From assembly GCA_023429275.1 (NCBI GenBank), contig JAEYWB010000452.1, positions 1 through 7,344 on the forward strand: 7,344 nt of DNA, written 5' to 3'. Made by a program: the position numbers and the translations under genes. Below the pieces are notes generated by a model. The model was not told where the DNA came from and did no database searches. It saw nothing but the letters and a program-made list of their open reading frames with translations. Of this stretch, positions 1 through 5,156 are shown piece by piece. The stretch's first letter is position 1, and each line of letters begins with the position of its first letter. Source of the DNA: Planctomycetota bacterium (GTDB lineage: Bacteria; Planctomycetota; Planctomycetia; Planctomycetales; Planctomycetaceae).

Positions 1-1
1 G

Positions 2-64
2 ACCTACACCGTTCAGATCGGACCGGACGGCAAGAAGGTCGAGTTCGTCTCCGGGGATCGCTGA
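2..64 (+). CDS. C-terminal end of an unidentified protein (5' part outside window)
   Basis: Twenty codons and a TGA stop are visible, ending in the residues GPDGKKVEFVSGDR. The frame was chosen because nearly every third position is G or C, as in the other genes here, whereas the frame starting at base 1 has mostly A or T there. The short lysine/valine-rich tail has no recognisable motif, so no function can be given. The gene converges on the regulator gene at 117-1070, with 52 bases between the two stop codons. Confidence 0.55.
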   Translation, partial: TYTVQIGPDGKKVEFVSGDR

Positions 65-100
65 CGGCCCGCGGGGTTCCGTTCAGACAGCTGGAGACCG

Positions 101-136
101 GAGCCTGGCGGCTCGTTCACCGGGCGGCGGTGAACG
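101..136. terminator. Two adjacent hairpins at a convergent gene end (possible terminator)
   Basis: GAGCC (101-105) can pair with GGCTC (110-114). CGTTCACC (114-121) pairs perfectly with GGTGAACG (129-136) around a 7-base loop. The second hairpin contains the stop codon of the - strand gene (117-119). The position between two convergent genes fits a terminator or RNA 3' end. Neither side has a T-run, so it is not a classic intrinsic terminator. The structure is seen; the function is inferred. Confidence 0.3.
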
Positions 137-1070
137 TCGCGCCGGCGCGGCCCGATTCCGCTTCGCATGCTGCGTCGATCTTCGACGGGGAGCGTCCCTT
201 TCGGAGCTGCACCTCGTTCCCGGTGGCGTTGTACGTCACCTCGTCCATGAATGACCGGATCAGGAGGAGGCCGCGGCCGCTGGAGACGCTCAGACGGTCG
301 GCGTCGCGGCAGTCGCGGATCCTGGAGACGTCAAAGCCGGGGCCCTGATCCCGAATCGTGAACGATGCTCCCTGGCGGTCCAGCTCGCAGTGGAGGGTGA
401 CGCGGCGGTCGGCAAAGTGAGGAATCGACTGCCGGAGAGCGATCATCTGGCCGAATTCGTCTCCCGCCTCTTCCCGCAGTCGCGAGTCGACCTCCAGGTT
501 GCCGTGGATGATGGCGTTGAGGAGCGTCTCCTCGAGGGCGATCTGAGTCCGGACACGGTCACGCTCATCGAACAGGTCGAACTGGTCGCAGCGTTTCATC
601 AGGAGATCGATCAGCGGTGTGACGCGCGCTTTGTCGTTGTCGATCTCGTACTCCAGGACGACATTCGTGCAGCACGCGTCGATCATCGCCTTCTCCATGC
701 GGCGCTGCCGAAGGTCGAGCACCCTCTCGACCGCCTGGATCAGCGACGACGCTCCGTCCTGCTCCCGGATCAGGTGCGGACGCCGACTCGTCGAGGCGGA
801 AGACTCGAGCGAGGGAAGAAGGTCGGCCGGTATCGTGTCGTCAACGACGAAAACGACTCCCGGAGCCTCAAGCCCCTCTCCCAGCGGACCGGCCCCGTCG
901 AGACCGTGAATCAGGGAGGTGACGATGACATCCGGAGGAGCGTCCGGTCCTGCGAGGCCCTCCTCGAGGGACGCGGCATGTCGCAGGACGGTCTCCGGAA
1001 GACCGGCCATCCACTCGGTCCAGAGCCGCCGTCGCTGGCGATTCGGACTGATGATCAAAACGTGAGGCAT
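117..1070 (-). CDS. Anti-sigma-factor-type ATP-binding protein (HATPase_c_2) with degenerate receiver-like N-terminus
   Basis: The product has 317 residues. Residues about 140-292 form a GHKL ATPase of the RsbW/SpoIIAB type. The N-box is EETLLNAIIHGN (180-191), the G1 box is DQGPGFD (241-247), and the glycine-rich lid is GRGLLLIRSFMDEV (265-278). Such proteins usually act in partner switching: they bind a sigma factor or phosphorylate an anti-anti-sigma protein on serine. Residues 1-118 resemble a CheY-like receiver (HVLIISPN, then PPDVIVTS), but the usual acidic pair and phospho-acceptor Asp appear replaced by Ser/Pro and Ser52, so it is probably a pseudo-receiver. The start was set at the ATG preceded by GAGGAA; an in-frame ATG 34 codons upstream has no such site and would add unrelated sequence. 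No STAS-domain or sigma partner gene is in the window, so the target is unknown. It could instead be an atypical histidine-kinase-like ATPase, but no H-box is visible. Confidence 0.85.
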   Translation of the reverse strand: MPHVLIISPNRQRRRLWTEWMAGLPETVLRHAASLEEGLAGPDAPPDVIVTSLIHGLDGAGPLGEGLEAPGVVFVVDDTIPADLLPSLESSASTSRRPHLIREQDGASSLIQAVERVLDLRQRRMEKAMIDACCTNVVLEYEIDNDKARVTPLIDLLMKRCDQFDLFDERDRVRTQIALEETLLNAIIHGNLEVDSRLREEAGDEFGQMIALRQSIPHFADRRVTLHCELDRQGASFTIRDQGPGFDVSRIRDCRDADRLSVSSGRGLLLIRSFMDEVTYNATGNEVQLRKGRSPSKIDAACEAESGRAGATFTAAR

Positions 1071-1073
1071 CGT

Positions 1074-1079
1074 TTCCTC
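1074..1079 (-). promoter_or_regulatory. Ribosome binding site of the anti-sigma-type gene
   Basis: On the - strand GAGGAA lies 3 bases before the ATG at 1070. It is the strongest Shine-Dalgarno match near this gene, and it decides the 317-residue start over the longer in-frame alternative. Confidence 0.6.
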
Positions 1080-1270
1080 GCGACACCCGGCAGAGGGTGC
1101 AAGGAGGGGAGTGTCGTAGCGCTGGTGATGGTCGTGCCCCGCTCGATGGAAGGATTGCGGGACGCGGTACACCGCCGGAACCGGCGGCGAGACAGGCTTT
1201 TGCTGACTCTAAAGGATTCACTCGACGGAATTCAGCAGCAAAATGCGGAAAATCGGCGGCCGCGCCCGTC

Positions 1271-1306
1271 GATTGGCAGTTCCGACACCGGCGGAATCTG
1301 CCGATC
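1271..1306 (+). repeat. Hairpin upstream of the peptidase gene
   Basis: GATTGGCAG (1271-1279) pairs with CTGCCGATC (1298-1306), with one G-T pair. The stem continues as TTCC (1280-1283) with GGAA (1293-1296) past a single bulged T, and closes a 9-base loop. It ends about 50 bases before the ATG at 1357. It may be an operator, a leader RNA structure, or the end of an upstream transcript. It has no following T-run. Confidence 0.4.
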
Positions 1307-1343
1307 CGTCCGATCGCTCTTCTCGCCGGGGGAGACCGCGCCC

Positions 1344-1349
1344 TACCAT
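1344..1349 (+). promoter_or_regulatory. Possible -10 element TACCAT of the peptidase operon
   Basis: TACCAT ends 7 bases before the ATG at 1357. If it is a -10 box, transcription would start at or next to the start codon, giving a nearly leaderless mRNA. This would fit the lack of a clear Shine-Dalgarno sequence there. No good -35 match is visible at the right distance, so this is weak. Confidence 0.25.
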
Positions 1350-1356
1350 TGCGGGC

Positions 1357-2142
1357 ATGGAAAGTCGTTTGCATCTGGATATCGCGCCTCAGCCGGACAA
1401 CAACACCTGCGGTCCGACCTGCCTGCACGCCATCTACAACTACTACGGCGACCGGATCCCCCTCCCGCAGATCATCTCCGAGACCCCGGCTCTCGAAGAG
1501 GGGGGGACCCTCGCGGTTCTGCTCGGGTGCCATGCCCTGACGCGGGGCTACTCTGTCGTTTTGTACACCTACAACCTGACCGTCTTCGATCCGACGTGGT
1601 TCCAGCCGGGCGGGCCTCCCATCGCCGACCGTCTTCGCGCCCAGATGGCGGCCAAGGATATCCCGAAGCTCCGGCTCGCCTCGCAGGCGTACCTCGAGTT
1701 TCTGCGGCTCGGCGGCGTCCTCAAGATGGAGGACATGACCGGCACGCTTCTGAGGAAATACCTGAAGCGGGCGGTCCCCATTCTGGCGGGACTCAGCGCC
1801 ACCTATCTGTACAATGAGCCGCGCGAGTGCGGCCTCGAGGGGCGCGCCGATGACGTCAACGGCACGCCGCAGGGACACTTTGTGGTCCTTTGCGGCTACG
1901 ACGCCCACGAGCGAAGCGTGCTGGTGGCCGATCCGATGCAGCCGAACCCGCTCGCGGCCCAGAAGCAACGATATGAGGTTGACCTCGACCGGCTGATGTG
2001 TGCAATCATGCTCGGAGTCGTCACCTACGACAGCAACCTGCTGGTGATCCAGCCGAACGGTCCGAGAGACGACGCCCCGCCGGGAAGCGACGCGGAATCG
2101 AAGCCGCGTGAGCCCGACAGGCCGACTCTCCAGGCCGACTGA
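1357..2142 (+). CDS. Stand-alone papain/C39-like cysteine peptidase
   Basis: The product has 261 residues. The N-terminal motif PQPDNNTCGPTC matches the active-site signature of C39/papain-like peptidases: Cys18 is the likely nucleophile and Gln12, six residues before it, fits the oxyanion-hole Gln. His174 (PQGHFVVLCGYD) and Asp192 (VLVADP) complete the expected triad in the usual order. There is no signal peptide or membrane segment, so it is probably cytoplasmic. The last ~25 residues are polar and proline-rich, likely disordered. The ATG at 1357 was chosen because the domain begins right after it; an upstream in-frame ATG at 1243 would add an arginine-rich stretch unlike the family. It is first in a cluster with the RLAN-RimK ligase and a glycosyltransferase. 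Papain-like peptidases next to RLAN-RimK genes are a known association, but there the peptidase is usually fused to a GNAT acetyltransferase, absent here. The substrate is unknown; it may process the ligase product, or act as a transpeptidase. Confidence 0.85.
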   Translation: MESRLHLDIAPQPDNNTCGPTCLHAIYNYYGDRIPLPQIISETPALEEGGTLAVLLGCHALTRGYSVVLYTYNLTVFDPTWFQPGGPPIADRLRAQMAAKDIPKLRLASQAYLEFLRLGGVLKMEDMTGTLLRKYLKRAVPILAGLSATYLYNEPRECGLEGRADDVNGTPQGHFVVLCGYDAHERSVLVADPMQPNPLAAQKQRYEVDLDRLMCAIMLGVVTYDSNLLVIQPNGPRDDAPPGSDAESKPREPDRPTLQAD

Positions 2143-2203
2143 CTCCAGGGAATGGAACGTGATTGTTGCCACAGACGCCGCCGGAACCGCCAAGTTACCG
2201 CGC

Positions 2204-2208
2204 AAGGA
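2204..2208 (+). promoter_or_regulatory. Ribosome binding site of the RimK-like gene
   Basis: AAGGA lies 7 bases before the ATG at 2216. It supports this start over the in-frame ATG at 2108, which lies inside the end of the peptidase gene. Confidence 0.6.
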
Positions 2209-2215
2209 TGGATCG

Positions 2216-3685
2216 ATGTCGACGTTGATCGTCGCCAATTCCCCGAAGGACTGGCCGTTCGAGATTCCGGGGGTCGAGATCGTCGATGCCTGGGATTATC
2301 TGACGCAGGCGGAATTCAGCGATCTCCGCGGGGCCAAGGTTCTGAACCTCTGCCGCTCCTACAGCTACCAGAGCACGGGCTATTACGTCTCGCTGCTGGC
2401 GGAGGCCCGCGGCCATAAGCCGATCCCCAGCATCCAGACGCTGCAGGACATCCGCTCCCAGTCGATCATCCGGGTGGTCTCCGACGACCTCGACGATCTC
2501 GTGCAGGAGAGCCTCGGCCCGCTGCATTCGGACGAGTTCGAGCTGAGCGTCTACTTCGGCCGGAACATGGCGAAGCGGTATGACCGGCTCGCCATGCAGC
2601 TCTTCAACCTCTTCCACGCGCCCCTCATCCGCGTGAAGTTCGGCAGGAACAAGAAGTGGTCGATCCGGAGCGTGAAGGCGATCAGCGGACAGGACGTGCC
2701 GGAGTCGCACCGCCCGTTCGTCGCTGAGGCGGCAGCCAAGCACTTTTCGGGTCGCGCGGTCTCCAAGCCGAAAAAGGCCCGGACCCGCTACGACCTCGCC
2801 ATCCTGTGGGACGAAACCGCGAAGGACACGCCGTCGGATGAAGCGGCCCTCAAGAAGTTCATCAAGGTCGGCACGAGCATGGGGATCGAAGTCGAAGTCA
2901 TCTCGAAGGATGACTACGGCCGGCTCCTCGAGTTCGACGCCCTGTTCATCCGCGAAACGACCGGGATCAACGATCACACCTACCGCTTCGCCCGGACGGC
3001 GGCGAACGAAGGACTGGTCGTCATCGACGACCCGCAGTCGATCGCCCGCTGCACCAACAAGGTGTTCCTCGCCGAGCTGATGGAGCGGCACGAGCTCCCG
3101 ACTCCCAGGACGCTCGTCCTCCACGAGGACAACGTCGACGAGGTCATCGACAAGCTCGGCTTCCCGCTCGTCCTCAAGAAGCCCGACAGCGCCTTCTCAC
3201 AGGGGGTCATCAAGATCAAGTCCGAGGAGGAACTGCGGCAGCGGCTTCCCGAGTTCTTCGACGACTCCGAGCTCCTCGTCGCGCAGGAATTCCTCCCGAC
3301 CGACTTCGACTGGCGGATCGGTATTCTCGATCGCCGTCCGCTGTTCGCCTGCAAGTACTTCATGGCCCCCGGCCACTGGCAGATCATCCAGCAGGACAAG
3401 CAGGGGAACGGCCGCTACGGCAAGTACGAGACCCTGCCGGTCGAGCTCGCCCCCCGCAAGGCGGTGAGCGTCGCCCTCAAGGCGGCCAACCTGATCGGCG
3501 ACGGCCTGTACGGTGTGGACGTCAAGCAGTCGGGCGGGAACTTCTACGTCATTGAGGTGAACGACAACCCGAACATCGAGCAGGGGGTCGAAGACTCGAT
3601 CCTGCGGGACGAGCTCTACCACCGGATCATGTCGGTCTTCCTCGCGCGGCTCGAACGCCGCCGGGCCTGGGTCGGTGCGGAGTGA
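2216..3685 (+). CDS. RimK-like ATP-grasp ligase with N-terminal RLAN-type domain
   Basis: The product has 489 residues. Residues 1 to about 155 (starting MSTLIVANSPKDWPFEIPG, with the block LNLCRSYSYQSTGYYVSLLAEARG) match the RimK-like ATP-grasp N-terminal domain as I know it. A middle region (about 190-280) precedes the ATP-grasp fold (about 281-475). The ATP-grasp fold shows Lys321/322 in PLVLKKPDSAFSQGV, a phosphate-loop region; a conserved block QEFLPTDFDWRIGIL; and the metal-binding end GVDVK (Asp434) with EVNDNPN (Glu447, Asn449, Asn451). RimK-type enzymes use ATP to join an amino acid to a carboxylate through an acyl phosphate. Classical RimK adds glutamates to ribosomal protein S6 and is about 300 residues, so this is a different subfamily, predicted to make small or acylated peptides. 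It lies 73 bases after the peptidase stop, and its TGA overlaps the glycosyltransferase GTG start, indicating one operon. All expected ATP-grasp residues are present. The true substrate is unknown. Confidence 0.9.
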   Translation: MSTLIVANSPKDWPFEIPGVEIVDAWDYLTQAEFSDLRGAKVLNLCRSYSYQSTGYYVSLLAEARGHKPIPSIQTLQDIRSQSIIRVVSDDLDDLVQESLGPLHSDEFELSVYFGRNMAKRYDRLAMQLFNLFHAPLIRVKFGRNKKWSIRSVKAISGQDVPESHRPFVAEAAAKHFSGRAVSKPKKARTRYDLAILWDETAKDTPSDEAALKKFIKVGTSMGIEVEVISKDDYGRLLEFDALFIRETTGINDHTYRFARTAANEGLVVIDDPQSIARCTNKVFLAELMERHELPTPRTLVLHEDNVDEVIDKLGFPLVLKKPDSAFSQGVIKIKSEEELRQRLPEFFDDSELLVAQEFLPTDFDWRIGILDRRPLFACKYFMAPGHWQIIQQDKQGNGRYGKYETLPVELAPRKAVSVALKAANLIGDGLYGVDVKQSGGNFYVIEVNDNPNIEQGVEDSILRDELYHRIMSVFLARLERRRAWVGAE

Positions 3686-4773
3686 TCCGCCTCGCCCTCA
3701 TCATCCCGACCCTCGACCGCTCCGGGGCCGAGAAGCAGTTCGCGCTTCTCGCCGCCGGACTTCCGAAGGACCGGTTTGAGGTCGAGGTCGTCGCGCTGAC
3801 CCGCTCCGGGCCGCTGGAAGCCGATCTCCGGAACGCCGGTATCCCGGTGCATGTCCTCGGAAAACGGTGGCGATTCGATCTGACTCCGGTGCTGCAGCTG
3901 AAAAGGTGGCTCCAGGAGCGACAGCCCGACATCGTTCATTCCTGGCTCTTCGCCGCAAACTCCGCGGCACGGCTCGCCGCCCCACGTGGCCGGACGAAAG
4001 TCGTCATCAGCGAGCGGTGTGTCGACTCCTGGAAGTCCGGGTGGCAGCACTGGGTCGACCGGCGTCTCTGGCGGCGAACGGACCGGATGCTCGCGAACTC
4101 GCAGAGCGTGGCTGACTTCTACGCCGACCGGGGCTACGACCGCGGTCGGATCGTCGTCATTCCCAACGGGGTCTGTGTCCCTCCGCGGCCAGCCACCTCG
4201 CGGGAGGAGTTCCTCAAAGAGCTCGGCTTTCCTCCCCAGGCGAAGGTCGCGATGTATGTCGGCCGGCTGGCGAAACAGAAGCGGATCCGGGACCTCCTCT
4301 GGTCAGCACAGCTCCTTCGCCAGAGCCTGTCCGATTTCCGGTTCGTCCTCGTCGGCGATGGCCCCGATCGGGCTGACCTCGAGCAGTACGCCAGGGACGT
4401 GGAGGTCTCGAAGTTCGTGAAGTTCCTGGGGCATCGGCAGGACGCGGCGTCGCTCCTCCATCATGCCGACCTCTTCTGGCTCGCGAGCGACTTCGAAGGG
4501 ATGTCGAACAGCCTCATGGAGGCGATGGCCTGCGGGAAGCCATGCGTCGTCAGCGACATCCCTCCGAACCGGGAACTCGTCGTCCACGACCAGACCGGCT
4601 ACCGGATGAACGTCGGCGACAGCATCGGCTACGCTCAGTTCACGCAGCGGCTCCTGGAGGACGCCGAGCTCGCCACCCGACTCGGCCAGGCGGGCGCCGC
4701 GAGAATGGCGGAGCAATTCAGCGTCTCCCGCATGATCGAGCGGCACATCGAGTTCTACGAAACCCTTTCGTAA
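3682..4773 (+). CDS. GT4-family glycosyltransferase
   Basis: The product has 363 residues, a normal length for GT4 (GT-B fold) enzymes. The N-terminal acceptor domain begins IRLALIIPTLDRSGAEKQF, the usual glycine-containing first loop. The C-terminal nucleotide-sugar domain has VGRLAKQK (Arg195 and Lys200, donor phosphate contacts), VLVGDGPDR (223-230), and the EX7E motif from Glu272 to Glu280 in FEGMSNSLMEAMACG. Such enzymes transfer a sugar from a nucleotide donor with retention, acting in the cytoplasm or at the inner membrane face. No transmembrane segment is visible. The start is a GTG whose last two bases and following A form the ligase stop codon, a 4-base overlap implying translational coupling; no good separate ribosome binding site is seen. 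In other settings such enzymes build lipid-linked or capsular glycans, but no other glycan gene is here. Donor and acceptor cannot be told from sequence. Confidence 0.9.
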   Translation: MIRLALIIPTLDRSGAEKQFALLAAGLPKDRFEVEVVALTRSGPLEADLRNAGIPVHVLGKRWRFDLTPVLQLKRWLQERQPDIVHSWLFAANSAARLAAPRGRTKVVISERCVDSWKSGWQHWVDRRLWRRTDRMLANSQSVADFYADRGYDRGRIVVIPNGVCVPPRPATSREEFLKELGFPPQAKVAMYVGRLAKQKRIRDLLWSAQLLRQSLSDFRFVLVGDGPDRADLEQYARDVEVSKFVKFLGHRQDAASLLHHADLFWLASDFEGMSNSLMEAMACGKPCVVSDIPPNRELVVHDQTGYRMNVGDSIGYAQFTQRLLEDAELATRLGQAGAARMAEQFSVSRMIERHIEFYETLS

Positions 4774-4812
4774 CGCGGGACTCCGCGCCACGAACGGACG
4801 GGACGGAAGAAA

Positions 4813-4921
4813 CAGCCGGCACGCGCCAGCGTCCGGTTCAAGCCACGGTTCGCTTCCCCATCGATCGCCGCCACACCGAATGCAGCCACACTGGGAACCG
4901 ACCCCTATCGCGTGCCGGCTG
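4813..4921. repeat. Perfect 13-bp inverted repeat spanning 109 bp
   Basis: CAGCCGGCACGCG (4813-4825) is the exact reverse complement of CGCGTGCCGGCTG (4909-4921), with 83 bases between. The length is more than expected by chance in a spacer this size, even in GC-rich DNA. It could close a structured RNA, be the ends of a small non-autonomous element, or act in the glycosyltransferase mRNA 3' end. No target-site duplication is obvious. Confidence 0.5.
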
Positions 4922-5015
4922 ATTGGTGACGCATCGGCGCGAACCGATCGGTGTGAACGCTGTCTCTCTGCATCGCCTCGTCCAATGGTGGTCCTTCGAA
5001 GTTTCGACGTTCGGA

Positions 5016-5080
5016 GCGGTCAGCATTCAGCATTCCGCCTTTTGCATCATGCTGACAGCTGATTGCTGATTGCTGACCGC
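5016..5080. repeat. 65-bp quasi-palindromic intergenic element with heptamer repeats
   Basis: The ends are GCGGTCAGC (5016-5024) and GCTGACCGC (5072-5080), perfect inverted copies. The two 32-base arms around base 5048 match at about 25 of 32 positions. Inside, CAGCATT occurs twice in tandem on the left arm, and GCTGATT occurs twice followed by GCTGA on the right, a 7-base period. Words like CAGCAATCAGC are known to me as dispersed intergenic repeats in several bacterial phyla, where they produce spurious proteins rich in NQQSA. It ends 76 bases before the hisS start. Confidence 0.7.
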
Positions 5081-5119
5081 TTCGACCTCCGTGTCGTTTT
5101 CCGGCTCGGAGAGCCGCAC

Positions 5120-5125
5120 TACACT
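5120..5125 (+). promoter_or_regulatory. Possible -10 element TACACT of hisS
   Basis: TACACT lies 31 bases before the hisS ATG at 5157, a normal distance for a promoter. A perfect 6-bp hairpin (CGGCTC/GAGCCG, 5102-5116) sits just upstream. The -35 region (around TTTTCC, 5097-5102) is a poor match, so confidence is low. Confidence 0.3.
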
Positions 5126-5156
5126 GCCGGATTCCTCCGCTGGTCCGACGAAGACA

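Larger units (their letters stand above)
1071..1356. other. Divergent intergenic region with several inverted repeats
   Basis: This 286-base spacer separates the divergently transcribed regulator and peptidase genes and should hold promoters for both. Inverted repeats seen: CCGCCGG/CCGGCGG separated by two bases (1172-1187), TTTTGCTG (1198-1205) with CAGCAAAA (1236-1243), and a longer hairpin at 1271-1306. CGACAC (1081-1086) with GTGTCG (1111-1116) lies in the regulator's leader. No coding frame here resembles a protein. The regulator could control its neighbour across this region, but it has no DNA-binding domain, so any control would be indirect. Confidence 0.6.
4774..5156. other. Non-coding spacer between the glycosyltransferase gene and hisS
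   Basis: There are 383 bases without a credible gene. Short open frames on both strands have no family resemblance. Contents: a small CGCGG/CCGCG hairpin just after the glycosyltransferase stop (from 4774), a perfect 13-bp inverted repeat (4813-4921), CACACCGA (4872-4879) complementary to TCGGTGTG (4948-4955), a 10-base palindrome ACCGATCGGT (4943-4952), a 65-bp quasi-palindrome (5016-5080), and the hisS promoter region including a CGGCTC/GAGCCG hairpin (5102-5116). No tRNA fold was found. Confidence 0.6.

Noticed and set aside
390..1817. Long open frame on + (475 codons) antisense to the regulator gene and running into the peptidase gene
   Set aside because: Its translation is arginine-rich and has no family resemblance. 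It overlaps two genes with clear motifs, and GC-rich DNA commonly keeps antisense frames open.
868..2238. Long open frame on - (456 codons) opposite the peptidase gene
   Set aside because: No recognisable domain. It is antisense to a peptidase with an intact catalytic triad and overlaps the regulator gene.
2195..3124. Open frame on - (309 codons) opposite the RimK-like gene
   Set aside because: It is a shadow of the ligase codons, rich in Val, Asp, Arg and Leu, with no domain.
2216..3685. Classical RimK (ribosomal protein S6 glutamate ligase)
   Set aside because: The protein is much longer than classical RimK, carries an N-terminal RLAN-type domain, and sits with a peptidase gene, so the S6-modifying role should not be assumed.
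4826..4850. GGTTCAAGCC, similar to a tRNA T-loop
   Set aside because: The flanking bases do not form a T-stem, and no acceptor or anticodon arm can be drawn around it.
5016..5080. CRISPR-like array suggested by short repeated words
   Set aside because: Repeats are 7 bases, tandem and without spacers; the structure is a quasi-palindrome.
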